From Siphonodentalium dalli (taxonomy: Eukaryota; Mollusca; Scaphopoda; Gadilida; Siphonodentaliidae), in the NCBI GenBank assembly GCA_032622095.1, contig CP136066.1:207474978-207538977 (forward strand): a stretch of DNA of 64,000 bases, read 5' to 3'. Of the stretch, positions 46,585-58,386 are shown piece after piece. A program made the position numbers and the translations under genes. The first letter of the stretch is position 1. Each line of letters opens with the position of its first letter. Below the pieces are notes generated by a model that was given only the letters and a program-made list of their open reading frames with translations, did not search any database and was not told the origin of the DNA.

Positions 46585-47784
46585 CACCCCGCTCATAACA
46601 TTAACATGCTAAACTGCTAAACTTAGTCTATATCATACATGTATATGGATAATAATAGTGAGTTTGTGATACCCGTCCGACGGGAACGGGTATGGGTAAA
46701 TCTGTGAACATCGTCACGGTCACTTGGGTACTTTCAATGCAGCACATACAGCGATAGCGAATTGAAACGGGGGTAGATTTGTCCCATTGACCGGTAGACT
46801 TTCACTACGATTTTCTCACTCAAAGGTCCATGAATTCCATGAAATTCCAGTCAGCTATGCGTTAACCTATTTATTGAAAGATTTCATGGGCAAATATTAT
46901 TGATAAAGTTGTCATTTGAACACAGGATTTGTGTTCAAATTCTCGAGGCGGTTTCTAGCACTTAGATAAATACGGAAGGCCGATTTTTTTCACTAACAAC
47001 TTTGTTCACTGCATTAATGACAGGTTGAGATTAATAGAGTGAGTAGATGGTGCTATAGACGCAGTCTCGGCCCATTGCAGGGACATGGCTATAGATGGTC
47101 TGCGCGTTAGGAATGGTGTCCACCTTCGAATTTCTAACTACACATCTCGAACCATATCAAATTCACATGTTTGCGCGTAAATCCACCCCTCCCCTTGGCT
47201 GGCATCAAGCTTTCTAATTGTTGGAAATTTTGAGACCTGACACCCCCCCAAAGCTTGAACAATTTCCAACTGTTTCTGACAGCCATTTCAGTCCAAATTG
47301 TGTTACCAAAAGTAGGGAAATATGCAAATGTTGTTCTAAAAACTACAAATTATCCACTAATAAATTGTTCGAAAATCAAACTACGAAAACAATTTCAACC
47401 TATTGTTTGTGTGAAATTTCCAACAAATGTTGTGTCAGGTATATCAAATTTCCAAATGTTGAACATTTGACCAAAGTTGGGGGGGGGGTTGGTTGAGACA
47501 CCCCTGTCGTCACGTCCCTATCTCAACCCATTGTACAAGGACATAAATATATGGTGGATTTATCTATGCATTGCACATTTGAATACAATTCTTTACAAAC
47601 GCTCTTTATTCAATCCGTATAATAAACAGACTACATTTTGACACCTTTTTTGTTTCCAAGTTAAACATTTCAACCTACCTCCGGGTTTAGATCCCGACAA
47701 CAATCCTAATTCTTGGGATAAATATTCCCTTGCCCCGACGGGCCGACCCTTCGATCTGTTGAAAGATTCCAAACAAAGGTTTAC

Positions 47785-48175
47785 TTAAAATTACTCAAAC
47801 CGATCAGACGGTCCCCATATCATAAAGTTACAACAAGAACATTTCTTCAAAATACGCTTTTGTTATCAGAATCGATTAATTACCACAAAATAATGCTAAC
47901 TGCTGTCAACTATAGTATAAAATGTTGGCCGCATTACCACTTGATTTTAGAGTTAAGCATCTTCATCCGCAATTTTGTCCGAGACCGTCGGTTTGATGAC
48001 TCTTTTCTGGGCCACAAATAATTACACAATTCAAGAAATAACAAACTTCAAAAAATCGATATCTGATCACTCTGCGCTTTGATGGTGGGTTCCTCGATTC
48101 GAATCAAATATTTTTTTTTACCCTCGAAGCCAAAAAAATAGTAACTTGGGAGCGTTAATTCGGATTATGCATCTT
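47785..48175. mobile_element. Degraded MITE of the 36303 family
   Basis: It shares GGGTTCCTCGATTCGAATCAAA, in two overlapping parts, and the AATCGATATCTGATCA, TCTTTTCTGGGCC and AAAATAGTAA blocks with 36303-36790. Termini have decayed. Confidence 0.55.
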
Positions 48176-48672
48176 TGATATGACTAAATATTCCCCAACA
48201 AATGCGGACAAATGCGGTATTATATCGAACTGAAAGTACATGTAGGACAATATTAGACCCTTGGTCTAAAACAATACATTTTACACCGAATATTGGTTGG
48301 ACATTTTAACTATATATAACGTAATTGTATATTTGAGCTATCATAATCTATTTTCTAAGTTTAAAATTTCCAACCGATTTATTGCCAACACTCGATCGGT
48401 CTATGACTTGTAGAATCCAATTGTTGAAAATGTTACCAATATGAGTGAAAGAAAAGCAACGTCCTCTTCCAACTGCCACCTAGCTCGTCCTTGATGAAAG
48501 CAACTGATTATCCTGGGGCTCATCTAATCTAAATACAAATTTCCAACAACCCATAACGCTAAGTATAACATCGGTCAATAACGCGAATAACAATCTATAT
48601 CATAATATTTTTTTTGTTGCAGTTGGCTCACCATACATTACCAGTCGATGTGATGAATTCTACCGGTAAACA

Positions 48673-48753
48673 GTTTGCGATTTCAAAACGTGTACCGGTA
48701 CGGGTAGCTACCCGTACGCGTACCCGTACCCGTACCGGTTTGAAATCGCAAAC
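48673..48753. repeat. 81-bp GC-rich palindrome
   Basis: Outer arms GTTTGCGATTTCAAA and TTTGAAATCGCAAAC enclose ACCGGTACGGGTA and TACCCGTACCGGT with a duplicated CGTACC. It lies just upstream of the reverse transcriptase fragments but has no obvious link to them. Confidence 0.7.
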
Positions 48754-48811
48754 TCGCTAATATGCTAGAAGTTGTGATGGGAACAACAACAACTGACCTA
48801 CTAAATAACTA

Positions 48812-49273
48812 ACGGCCTTCAACAAGGACACGCAAATTGACATGGCAATCCTGGACTTTTCAAAGGCATTTGATACTGTGCCACACACCATGATCCTTGC
48901 AAAACTGAAACATTATGCAATTTATGGCATTGATGGTAATATCTTAGATTGGCTCAAGACCTTTCTGACCAAGACGATGCAGCTGGTAGTTAAAGGAAAA
49001 ACATCTGAAAGCTTTCCCGTGAAATAAGGAGTCCCAGGAACAGTTTTAGGACCACTCCTCTTTCTTTGCCATATTAATGACCTAACAGTCAGTGTAAATT
49101 CACAAGTGTGCCTATTTGCAGACAACTGCCTGCTATATAAGAAAAATCACTACCATCAATGACCAGGTCACCTTACAGAAAGATCTGCACAGCCTGGGGC
49201 ATGCAATTCAATGTGGAAAAATGTTACATCATGTCCATCAAACCAAAGTCATCATATACATGTACATATTACA
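48812..49273 (+). pseudogene. Non-LTR retrotransposon reverse transcriptase fragment 1
   Basis: The frame reads AFNKDTQIDMAILDFSKAFD then TVPH, the start of the palm domain of a CR1/Jockey-type reverse transcriptase. After an in-frame stop at 49025 it goes on GVPGTVLGPLLFLCHINDL and then CLFADNCLLY. The catalytic box is FADN instead of FADD, and GVPQG has lost its Gln. A frameshift follows near 49190 before WGMQFNVEKCYIMSI. It is dead. Confidence 0.88.
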
Positions 49274-49275
49274 GG

Positions 49276-50094
49276 ATCCAAGGTAACATCCAAGATTGGT
49301 TGACATCCTTCCTAACCAAAAGGCGCATGCGGGTCGCAGTCTATGGAACCTACTCCTCGTATGTTCCAGTGGAATCAGGTGTTTCTCAGGGCACTGTATT
49401 AGGACTCAGACTCCTGTTCCTTGTACACGCCCAGTGACCTTCCAAACTGCCTCAAATCCCAAATACGACTCTTCGCAGATGACTGTCTCATTTACTGTAA
49501 CATCACAAAGCAGGAAGACCACATGTTCCTCCAAAATGACCTAAAATCGCTTGAAAAATGGGCAAGTGCATGGGGAATGCATTTTAATACATCAAAATGC
49601 TTCGTCATGAGCACTTGGAATAAATTGTCGCACATGTATGAAATAAATAATAACGTCCTTCATGATACATGATACACAATATCTGGGATTAACCATCTCC
49701 GACGATTTATCATGGTCAGCACATGTGAGGTAAATAACAAAAAAATGCAAACTGCACTCTGGGACTCCTCCGCAGAATTTTGTTTACACTTGCTGGGGAA
49801 GTTCAAGAAAATAGCCTACCCTAGTCAGACAGATACTAAAATACGGAACTGCAATTTGAACAGAAAAAACGGATAGCCTACAGATAAAGATACAGATATT
49901 GGGTGATATGAAATGGACCGCTCATATTAACACGATGACCAACAAGGCAAACACAACAATGGGGTTCCTTCAGAGAAACCTGTGCAAAGCCCCCACCAAG
50001 AGCAAAACCATCACCTATGAAACACTTATAAGAACAAAACTGGAATACACAGCTATGGGGATCAACAAGAATGACTTTGAGTCAATTTTCTTAT
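49276..50094 (+). pseudogene. Non-LTR retrotransposon reverse transcriptase fragment 2
   Basis: Homology restarts upstream in the domain (GNIQDWLTSFLTKRRMRVAV, then VESGVSQGTVLG). It continues in another frame as SQIRLFADDCLIY, with an intact FADD box, and WASAWGMHFNTSKCF. After more shifts it gives NTMTNKANTTMGFLQRNL and LIRTKLEYTA. This is therefore a second, separately broken copy joined directly to fragment 1, from the same or a close family. Confidence 0.86.
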
Positions 50095-50119
50095 GAAAAT
50101 CCATTTAGTAAAGCAAGGG

Positions 50120-50446
50120 TTAACCCTTCCATGACTGGAGCTTCCTGAAATGTTGTGAAAACCCTGTGCCAATGCATTCTCTTATGTATGCGAGTCTCCC
50201 ATAGGGAGCCTTGCTTATATAAGAGAATACATTGGCTTAACAATATTTACCTTGACTTTGTAAGCCAGTGCATTCTCTTATATATGCGAGTCTCCCTATA
50301 TAAGAGAACGCAGATGCATAACAACATTGTAAGCCAATGCATTCTCTTATATATGCGAGTCTCCCTATATAAGAGAATGCAGATGCATAACAACATTGTA
50401 AGCCAATGCTTTCTCTTATATATACAAGGCTCCCTATTATTATTAC
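50120..50446. mobile_element. TTAA-type MITE with hairpin cassettes, right end lost
   Basis: It begins TTAACCCTTCCATGACTGG and contains three hairpin cassettes of the GCCAATGCATTCTCTT type with imperfect arms. The right part is missing where a hAT-type MITE begins at 50455. Confidence 0.75.
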
Positions 50447-50454
50447 AATCAGAC

Positions 50455-50807
50455 CAAGCCTGATTTAGTGTGCCTGTCATTTGCAGAATGAGGTCCCCAG
50501 AGGGTGAATTTAGTGATGCTATCCTGCACAGCGGGGCTAGCATCACCAAATTTACCATCTTTGGACCTCATTCTGCATGGCCTCATTCGTTATAGGAGAC
50601 ATAGACTCAGTTTGAAGTTCCCAAATGGTGAATTTTGTGATGTACACTTGGGAACCTCGATTATGCAATGTTTCATCTGCCAATTTTGGGATATAAAGAA
50701 ACTAAACTAAAAAGGAAATAGAATCTATGTATGCAGGATAGCACCACTAAATTCACCCTCTGGGGGACCTCATTCTGCAAGTGACAGGCACACTAAACTC
50801 AGGCTTG
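50455..50807. mobile_element. hAT-type MITE, copy 4
   Basis: Ends CAAGCCTGATTTAGTGTG and the complement CACACTAAACTCAGGCTTG. Flanking 8-mers do not match, so one flank has probably been rearranged. It lies 91 bases upstream of the first DYNC2LI1 exon found. Confidence 0.8.
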
Positions 50808-50897
50808 CTCCTCAGGATCTCACCAAATTATAATCTGACATGGTTTCTGAATAACTTTATCGCAGCCATATACACATGTACATTTTCTTTATTTCAG

Positions 50898-50959
50898 GCA
50901 ATCCAGGGTTGAAAGGAATCTTTGGGACATTGCCCTGGAGAAGTCACAAGGGACAGATG
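50898..50959 (+). CDS. DYNC2LI1: DYNC2LI1, first exon found (cytoplasmic dynein 2 light intermediate chain)
   Basis: DYNC2LI1 is the GTPase-like light intermediate chain of dynein-2, the motor for retrograde intraflagellar transport in cilia (known for the family). The acceptor TTTTCTTTATTTCAG is followed by G, then 20 codons reading QSRVERNLWDIALEKSQGTD, then G and donor GTCAGT. The LWDIA segment matches the LWEIA near the N-terminus of the human protein. The exon starts in the middle of a codon, so an upstream exon carrying the ATG exists but was not identified. The eight exons seen join in phase into about 215 residues of about 350 expected. All have standard AG/GT borders. Confidence 0.9.
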
Positions 50960-51624
50960 GTCAGTACATCATACAGTGTTGAAAGGACTAGGGAATCACA
51001 TAGTCGACTCGTCGGCAGGTCCTATCATATATACTAGTATATACTGGTAACCCAAAATTCCACCTAAGATTTATCATCAAAGTAAAATTATAAACATCAA
51101 GCACTTTTTCATTTCACAATGTTTTACATCAAACTGCACAGCTGTTTGCCTGTGGTAAATTTATATATAAAAAATGCGCATTAAACAATATTCATCGATG
51201 ACATGTGAGTATAATGTTTTCTGCTTAACAAATAACTGACCACAATAATTTTTGGACAAACTTTGGTAGATTGCTCCAATTGTGACATTGGTCATGACTT
51301 ATGCATAATTTTTGTATTTTCTAACAACCTGCTTGGGCCTTCATAGATCACGGATGTGATTTTATAATATCGTAATTGCGGCCAGCCAGGCGATTCATCT
51401 GTACTATATTATACATGTACCAGTACATGGATGCCTATTATGTTCAAACTGGGTCATGGCAAAAGATTGCCTTGCAGATTGCCGAAGCCAAACAATCTGA
51501 ATTAAGAGGGCTGTAAGTAAATAGGCTGGAATTAGCTCATTGATTATCAACAAAATTTGCATTGATTAATCGTTTCAACACTATACGTGTACATACCCGG
51601 TACATACATGTACTGGTATACCTT

Positions 51625-51961
51625 TAATTGAAGTTGGTGATGTTCACCCATTAGTCACCTCCAATATGCAATTTATCGTCTGCAAATTAGGAGATATAGA
51701 AACTGAACACAAGCAAAAAAGTAACTAAAAACAATGTTAATTTGTATAGATACTTCCCAGAAGATGAGGCCTAAGCAGAATGAGGTCACCAGAGAGTGAA
51801 TTTAGCATCACTAAATTCACTCTCAGGGGACAATTTATTTCCTGGGGACAATTTATCTCTATACAAATTAGGGGATATAGAAACTTGCCATTTAGCATCA
51901 CTAAATTCACCCTCTGGGAACCTCATTTCTGAGAATGACAGGCATGCTATTTGCAGGCTTG
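51625..51961. mobile_element. hAT-type MITE, copy 5, left end lost
   Basis: The right terminus TTTGCAGGCTTG and internal blocks (CCTAAGCAGAATGAGGTCAC) match the family; the left end is missing. It lies in the intron between the first two DYNC2LI1 exons found. Confidence 0.65.
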
Positions 51962-52078
51962 GGTACATGTAACATGTACAGACCACAATAATAGCGGCCC
52001 AAATCTAAACCAGAAATTACATCACTGAAAGGAATGCTGGACTTCAGTATGCCCACATACAGTGTGATGGGAGGATTA

Positions 52079-52633
52079 CAGTAATGCCCTAAATAATCGA
52101 CTCCTTAACCCTTTACCCAACAAACCGGCCAAAACCGGCCAAATAAAACTTCAACAGCCTAAAATATCTTCGGTCTGTCTCAATAGAACCATACAAATAT
52201 GGATATCATTGGAACCGGCTCCTTGACCACATTGTGATAGTTACAGTTATGCCCTGTGCCAATGCATTCTCTTATATATGTGAGTCGACCATAGGTCGCC
52301 TCGCATATATAAGAGAATGCATTGGCCTAAAATAAATCTTTTTTTAACACTTTTTACCATTTTTTCTTACATTCATTTTAGAATTTTTAATGTGTTAAGC
52401 CAATGCATTCTCTTATATATGCGAGGCGACCTATGGTCGACTCGCATATATAAGAGAATGCATTGGCACAGGGCCCTTCTGTTGGGTAAAGGGTTAACCA
52501 CAGAATTATGGGTAACTTTTCAGTATATAGTCGGAAATATGGCTTGTTGCCATTCATCGGAAAGCGACTAAATCCTGAAAAGTTACCCATAATTCTGCTG
52601 TGGTTAAGGAGTCGATTATTTAGGGCATTACTG
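52079..52633. mobile_element. Composite MITE: TA-palindrome carrying a TTAA MITE
   Basis: The outer element is the TA-flanked CAGTAATGCCCTAAATAA palindrome (compare 34591-34820). At its CTCCTTAACCAC site it carries the whole TTAA-flanked MITE at 52105-52497, with TTAA at both junctions. The outer palindrome has lost part of its centre. A second composite with the same nesting point is at 59129-59667. Confidence 0.9.
52105..52497. mobile_element. TTAA-flanked MITE nested in the composite
   Basis: TTAACCCTTTACCCAACA and its complement bound two 69-bp hairpin cassettes (52258-52326 and 52399-52467). It is nearly identical to 14470-14869. Confidence 0.92.
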
Positions 52634-52766
52634 TATCTATAATTAAAAAAAAATTATGAATCATAAACGGTACGCCAATAATTTATTTAGTTTATTGGCT
52701 ACAAGACCTGTTCTTGTTGTATTAATTACCAATATACAATGTCATTTTGCTTTCATTCTTTTCCAG

Positions 52767-52822
52767 ATAGCTCTCAGCAGCCTGACGATATGTGTCTGTG
52801 TGTTGCTGGAAGCAAGAATTCT
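52767..52822 (+). CDS. DYNC2LI1: DYNC2LI1 exon, start of the P-loop
   Basis: Acceptor TTTCATTCTTTTCCAG, donor GTAAGT. Two bases AT complete the Asp codon from the previous exon, then 18 codons read SSQQPDDMCLCVAGSKNS. The last residues GSKNS form the first half of the Walker A motif, completed by GKT in the next exon. Ends in phase 0. Confidence 0.93.
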
Positions 52823-52923
52823 GTAAGTAACACATTAAAGGGGCACTGTACACTAAATCTGGCCATTTATGGGCCCATCTCCTTTTATACTCAACAGAAT
52901 ATATGCAATATATGAATGAATTA

Positions 52924-53088
52924 GAACCATGGATTAGTGCAAAATACACTCATGCGCTCCATGAACAGTGCAAACAACATGGTAATTATAATGAAAATGA
53001 ATTATTGATTTATTGACTTATTATAATTACCATGTTGTTTGCGCTGTTCATAGAGCACATGACTGTATTTTTCACTCATCCATGGCTC
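52924..53088. repeat. Foldback palindrome in a DYNC2LI1 intron
   Basis: Arms with CCATGGATTAGTG, TGAACAGTGCAAACAACATG and ATGGTAATTATAAT pair with the complement on the right, leaving about 30 bases in the loop. TTAA-AGGGGCACTGTACAC begins at 52835 and may be the left terminus of a larger MITE whose right end I could not find. Confidence 0.65.
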
Positions 53089-53099
53089 GAACAAGCTAC

Positions 53100-54580
53100 A
53101 TATTACAGAGTCTAAACAGAATAGCGGTGAATTCCATTACTTCCAAGAATCATTACGCCAGTGTCAGCCAATCACATCTTTAACAGTAATATTGATGAAG
53201 CCAATCAGGCGATTGTCGGACTGAGACTCCCCCGTTTCTCGCTACATTGTTAAAAATAGCGTAATAAATTTCCTGTCACATTTCTAATTTCACAGAGTGT
53301 TTTCAAATTTAGAGATTACGTCACCTAATTAAACACTAAAACATCTCTATGAAGAGTCCAGAATTGACCAATAATACCTAGCAAGAATTAAAAAATTTAG
53401 TATTTCCAAGAATTTCAACAGTTAACACTTGGATTTGTTATTCGCCAAATCAAAACCGAAAGGAGATATCATTCTGTCAATCGTAAAACTATTTGTGCAC
53501 TGAAGCTATTTATAGCAGCGGTAATTTGATTGATAGTGAAATCCTTTAGACTCTGTAACCTGTATCTTGTTTGAGAGATTAATTTTAATTAGAACTGTAA
53601 GTTACACAGTTATATTCTTGGGGCTGACTTCTCTGTGACCGACTTCGCATGGAGCTGGTTTCTCTGGGGCTGACTTCGCAATCAGAGATTTTCATTTGAA
53701 TAGAATCAGCTAAATGATTCCGAATCACATCAAATTTCGAATCGAATCATTGTATGTGGCATATAAATAGTGAATATGTAGATATTGCTTGACTGAGTGG
53801 CCTTACCAGTATCAATTTACTCACTTCATAACGATGATAAGTGATCATCAGTATATGATGTAAATATGATCTATAAATGGATCATATGAGTATCTAACCA
53901 ATTAGTACACATTCTTTCAGCCATCTCTGCTATATAATACAAAAATTAAATATTATCAGAAGCAATAATGAAGCCAGTAAGCAATCGCATTCACGCAGCT
54001 GAAGTTTGACATATATATGAAATTTTGATGGATCAGTTACATCGGTCTTACAATGCTTCGGTTGCCTATATTATGGCTCAGTCGATGACAGTGTTATTTG
54101 TATGTGTGGTCTTTCGTTGGTATCATATTATATCTTCGCAAAAAAGTAACGAGAATGCAACTGGTGCCAATGATTTGATACAATTTGAATAAGGACAGCT
54201 GATTTTGAATAAAATCGAATCGGATGAAAGATTCCATATCACAACAAATCAAATCGATTTGCATGGCCCTATAGCATTCATCTATAATCGATTTGCATGG
54301 CCCTATAGCATACATCTCTGTACTTGTGCTGAACCTTTCTCTATACATACTCTTTTGTAGCCGCCCAGAGTAAATTCTCGTATTTTCATCTGTTCATCCT
54401 CTTTTATTTGATAGGGAGAAATTCTACATTGTATTTTGTAAGAGAGGAATTGAAATTATTAGTTATATACTTTCATCTAATATGATAGGAATTCTTTATT
54501 TTCTGGTATTGCAATGTTCTGTGAAATTAGTTTTAATGAGAGATATCGATCCAATTTTTTAAAGCACCTACATTGTCAAT
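53100..54580. other. DYNC2LI1 intron, little recognised
   Basis: Only minor signals: TCGAATCGAATC-type patches at about 53740 and 54205, and a 33-bp direct repeat beginning AATCGATTTGCATGGCCC at 54253 and 54288. No exon is seen. Confidence 0.4.
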
Positions 54581-54585
54581 TTCAG

Positions 54586-54620
54586 GGAAAAACTAGCTTA
54601 ATTTTACGTTTTCTGGATAG
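54586..54620 (+). CDS. DYNC2LI1: DYNC2LI1 micro-exon completing the Walker A motif
   Basis: This 35-base exon lies between acceptor CATTGTCAATTTCAG and donor GTAAGT. It reads GKTSLILRFLD plus AG. With the previous exon it gives GSKNSGKTS, a complete nucleotide-binding P-loop (GxxxxGKT). The final AG joins G of the next exon to make Arg. A TTAA-type MITE begins only 18 bases after its end. Confidence 0.94.
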
Positions 54621-54637
54621 GTAAGTAACAAAAATAG

Positions 54638-54851
54638 TTAACCCTTCCATACCTGGAGCTTCCTGAAATTTTGTGAAAACCCTGTGTCAATGCATTCTCT
54701 TATATATGCAAGCCTCGCATATATAAGAGAATACATTGGCCTAACAATATTTACCTTGACTTTGTAAGCCAGTGCATTCTCTTATATTAGCGAGGCTCCC
54801 TATGGGATATTTAATACTGCACCAGCTCAGCTCCCTTCAGGAAAGAGTTGA
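54638..54851. mobile_element. TTAA-type MITE beside the micro-exon
   Basis: It starts TTAACCCTTCCATACCTGG, contains an imperfect hairpin cassette (54690-54736) and a half cassette, and ends GGAAAGAGTTGAA, a decayed TTAA end. Same subfamily as 50120. Confidence 0.7.
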
Positions 54852-54859
54852 AGACAAAA

Positions 54860-56540
54860 GCTTGCAAAATAAAATTTTTTTAATTGTATTATTCAGAACG
54901 ATATGACACTTCTTAAGTATTTCCGCAATTACTTTAGCACACCTTGTACAAGTTTCCTTCGACGTAAACCAGCTAGTGAAATCGGTAATGATAATACTGG
55001 TTTATGTCAAAGTACGATTGCTTTCTCTTCTATAGCGGACTTTATGCCCTGATCCAGTCGCAGGATTTTTACGGTCATAATGATGTATATAATCTGACTG
55101 TTGTGTTAAATTACACACATAAAATGCTGTGTGATTAGGAGTAACCTCACATTTGATCTGTTTGTTGTGTCTAGAGTAGAGTTACAAAGTTCGCGAAGTC
55201 GAATTAATTTGTATTTTCAGCTGACAACTCTTATGGAGTTCAGAACAGATAATGTTTTCTATAGAATAAACCAGGTTACTTTCACAACTGTGACATTTTA
55301 TTACCGTCACTGGTGATTTTAGATGAGTAGGTGATTTACGCTTTAAAGTCCATTATAACCATAGTTTGATGTAAACCAGTATAATACCTAAGGCCAAACT
55401 TTTTTATTTTACTGCTTTACGGATCCGCTGACCCTGTTTTCTGTGGCCCGACAAGGAAATAAAAATCAAATATAATTTATTTTTTTATTTTCACCGCCCA
55501 CCTTAGCTGTTTCTTCTTATCAGTAACAAATTATCTAACCACATTTCACTGGTGATTAAAGATGCATAGGACCCACCAACTATAGATATCTCTGGCTTTA
55601 ATTACTTTTAACTACATCCAAGGTGAAAACTGAGAAGTCAGCTTGAGTTTATATGCTTCTGCCACCAAGATACCTGTATGCTTTCTATAAATCTTGACAT
55701 CTCTTTAAAACTTTAAATGGCCTTTAGAATACATTTTGTATTCCTGGGAATTTTTGGTGATCTTTATGACCAAAGACCAATAACAGTCCACAAGATTTCT
55801 TAGATAGGAATGACAAGCTAATGAGTATGTGGGTTTGCTCGAGTTACACATTCATTCTTTATCACTAGCACTAATCTCGCCATTCCCATGTGTGTATTAA
55901 CCCTCTCTATACTAAATACTCATTGACCAGACAAGTAGATTCCTTAGGAAATGTTCAGATAATAAGTTCAACAAACGGCCATAGACCGTTTTCTAAACTT
56001 ATTATCTGAACATTTCCCACCAACTAATAGGAATCCTTCTGCACATATATTATCTGTCGGCTATTTATTTTTCCATGACATCCATCCAGATGAATAATGG
56101 ACTTTTTCAATGTATACATTATAACTGAATGGGGGAGTCCATTTATTTAATAATTAAAATGTTGAACAAAAACAAACTCTTTATTTCTGGATTTTTTCAA
56201 TATTATTCAATAATCTGAGCTATGTTTCAAATAATAGTACTGGATTTGAATTTTGTGATATACGTCCGAAAACTGTTCTCTGAAAGTGACTGACAGAATT
56301 ATGAAGACACAATTACCACCTTAGCGAATGTCCAAAAAAAAAATATGATTCAAGCATTTTTATTTTTATTTTTTTTCCGACCGACTCTACCAAAACAAGG
56401 TTAACAAAATCCGTAAAGCAGAAAAATAAAAAAGTTTGCCTAACGTTTTCACTAGCTGGTTTATGTTTATGCCTTGTATTGGATTTGCCATCTGGTATCC
56501 TTATAGCTGGATTTTCCCATTTTCCATGGATGGTTGTCTT
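54860..56540. other. DYNC2LI1 intron with one foldback
   Basis: The only structured feature is a foldback at 55947-56018 (GGAAATGTTCAGATAATAAG paired with its complement), which matches the end of the 30532/31898 duplication unit. I see no exon that keeps phase with its neighbours. Confidence 0.5.
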
Positions 56541-56543
56541 CTT

Positions 56544-56896
56544 CAAGCCTGCAAATAGTGTGTCTGTCATTTGCAGAATGATGTCCCCAGAGGGTGAATT
56601 AGTGATGCTATCACAAATTCACCCTCTGGGAACCTCATTCTGCTTAGGCCTCAACTGATATGGGAAACCTAGGATCAGATTGAATTTCCCCAGTTGAAGT
56701 TGGTGATGTTCACCCATTTAGTAATTAAAAACAATGTTAATTTGAGACCATTGATACTTCCCAGAAGCTGAAGCCTAAGCAGAATGAGGTCCCCAGAGGA
56801 TGAATTTGTTGATGCTAGCCTGCTGTGCGGGATATCACCAATTCACCCTCTGGGGACCTCATTCTGCAAATGGCAGACACACTGTTTGCAGGCTTA
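56544..56896. mobile_element. hAT-type MITE, copy 6
   Basis: Ends CAAGCCTGCAAATAGTGTG and the complement ending TTTGCAGGCTTA. Flanks gtcttctt (56536-56543) and gtcgtctt (56897-56904) differ at one base of eight. Confidence 0.87.
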
Positions 56897-57075
56897 GTCG
56901 TCTTAGAATTTCCTTCTGAATTGACCAGATTACTGCAAAATTGTGTTTCAACATGAGCTTGCATTACAAATATTAAGCTACAATGACTAACAACGTCATT
57001 GACTTATTTATAGTTAAAAATGCCCAATTTCTTCACACTAATATCACATTTTGCTTTGATTACATTCATCAACAG

Positions 57076-57145
57076 GGAAGAAACGCCAAAGCCCACAGTT
57101 GCTTTAGAATACACATTTGGCCGAAGAGCAAAGGGACACAATATA
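57076..57145 (+). CDS. DYNC2LI1: DYNC2LI1 exon with the GRRAKGHN motif
   Basis: Acceptor TACATTCATCAACAG, donor GTAAGT. G completes Arg, then 23 codons read [20 protein letters not shown] and [18 protein letters not shown] is a signature stretch of the dynein-2 light intermediate chain, just after the P-loop. Ends in phase 0. Confidence 0.97.
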
Positions 57146-58263
57146 GTAAGTTCATACATTGATCTATTTGCTTCTCGTGTTAATAGGTGTAGCGAGCACA
57201 CCTGATAAGTTTTTTAAATGGCCATCTGGGAGATTTTTTGCAGGAGGGACCACCTCCAATGTGCGACCGGATTTCCTGTTCACCATCTGATTCATTCTAT
57301 TCTATATATCACCTTCAATGGGTGGTCACCTGTTAAACGCGACTGTGACCACCTCATTTTCGATTCAAAACACAAATTTCCATCTGTGTTGAGATACCAC
57401 CACCATTTAGTAAAGAGAAAGAAGCAGACACTTTGTTTAAACTAAGTAAATATACTCAGAATTCCACCAGATTCAGCCGGATATGCGTGAAACCGAATGT
57501 ACAAAATCAGAATAAACTACAAAATGGACTCCTCTTACAGTTTAACCCCCAAAAGAAATGGACACATTCTACCATTTATTAACAAATTTTCAGAAGCAGA
57601 AACTTAAGTAAAATAAGTAAAAATGAACCAGAGTTACGTAGGTTACAAATGTACCCGTTTTACAGTGAAAAAGTTGTTTAGTGCCGATGTGTGTACTCAG
57701 TTTATCTGTTGACTTGCGTGGCTCTACATGTCACATGTGGGAGAAATGGGTTGTTTTCCGTATTTTGAAGGTTTTTGCTATGGCAATCAAGGATTCTCAC
57801 TAACAATCCATGAAACTTAACAGCTCTGATAGCCAGTGGCTTGCATTGGACCAAAATTTCTTGCAAAATATAACACACTTTTCGGCAGTTTGCCAGAAAA
57901 GAGCCCCAACACAAAGAACATGATTTTAATTATATTAATATACATGTAATATACTATATTTATAAAACAAAATTTGACCCTATTGAATGATCTTTGAAAG
58001 CTATTTTGAACGGATTAGTAAGCCGAACTCATATAGAAAAAAATCAATGCTTTGAGAGGCGATAGGCCTGTGAAATTTCAGGAGGATTTTATTTTTTTTA
58101 TTTTCGTCCAAAATATAATGATATTTTGTGGCAGTTTGATGAAATTAATGACTAAAACAGTTATATAACATTTTCTACACAATTTTAAAACTCCTTTAAA
58201 TCTGTTGACTTACAAGAATTTGTTTTTTTTATCATATGATTGTTTATGTTGTCTTCATTTAAG
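57146..58263. other. DYNC2LI1 intron, nothing recognised
   Basis: I see no repeat family of this window and no exon between the two flanking, in-phase exons. Confidence 0.4.
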
Positions 58264-58352
58264 GCCAAGGATGTAGGACATATATGGGAACTGGGAGGCG
58301 GCACCTGGTTGTCAAAATTGATGGACATTCCTCTCAACCCAGATACAATAAT
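58264..58352 (+). CDS. DYNC2LI1: DYNC2LI1 exon with the WELGGG motif
   Basis: Acceptor GTTGTCTTCATTTAAG, donor GTAAGT. 29 codons read AKDVGHIWELGGGTWLSKLM then DIPLNPDTI, with AT left to join the next G (Met). WELGGGT matches the equivalent of the G3 region in family members. A hAT-type MITE starts 35 bases after its end. Confidence 0.96.
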
Positions 58353-58386
58353 GTAAGTTATTTCTGTCAATAGGCCTGATTGCAAG

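Noticed and set aside
51478-51512. Exon-like 35-bp segment with CTTGCAG before and GTAAGT after, in a DYNC2LI1 intron
   Set aside because: Adding it breaks phase: the joined codons run into a stop. The flanking exons already join in phase and match the family.
55221-55274. Exon-like segment after TGTATTTTCAG with end CCAG|GTTACT
   Set aside because: No matching residues in the protein family between the P-loop exon and the GRRAKGHN exon, which already join as Arg.
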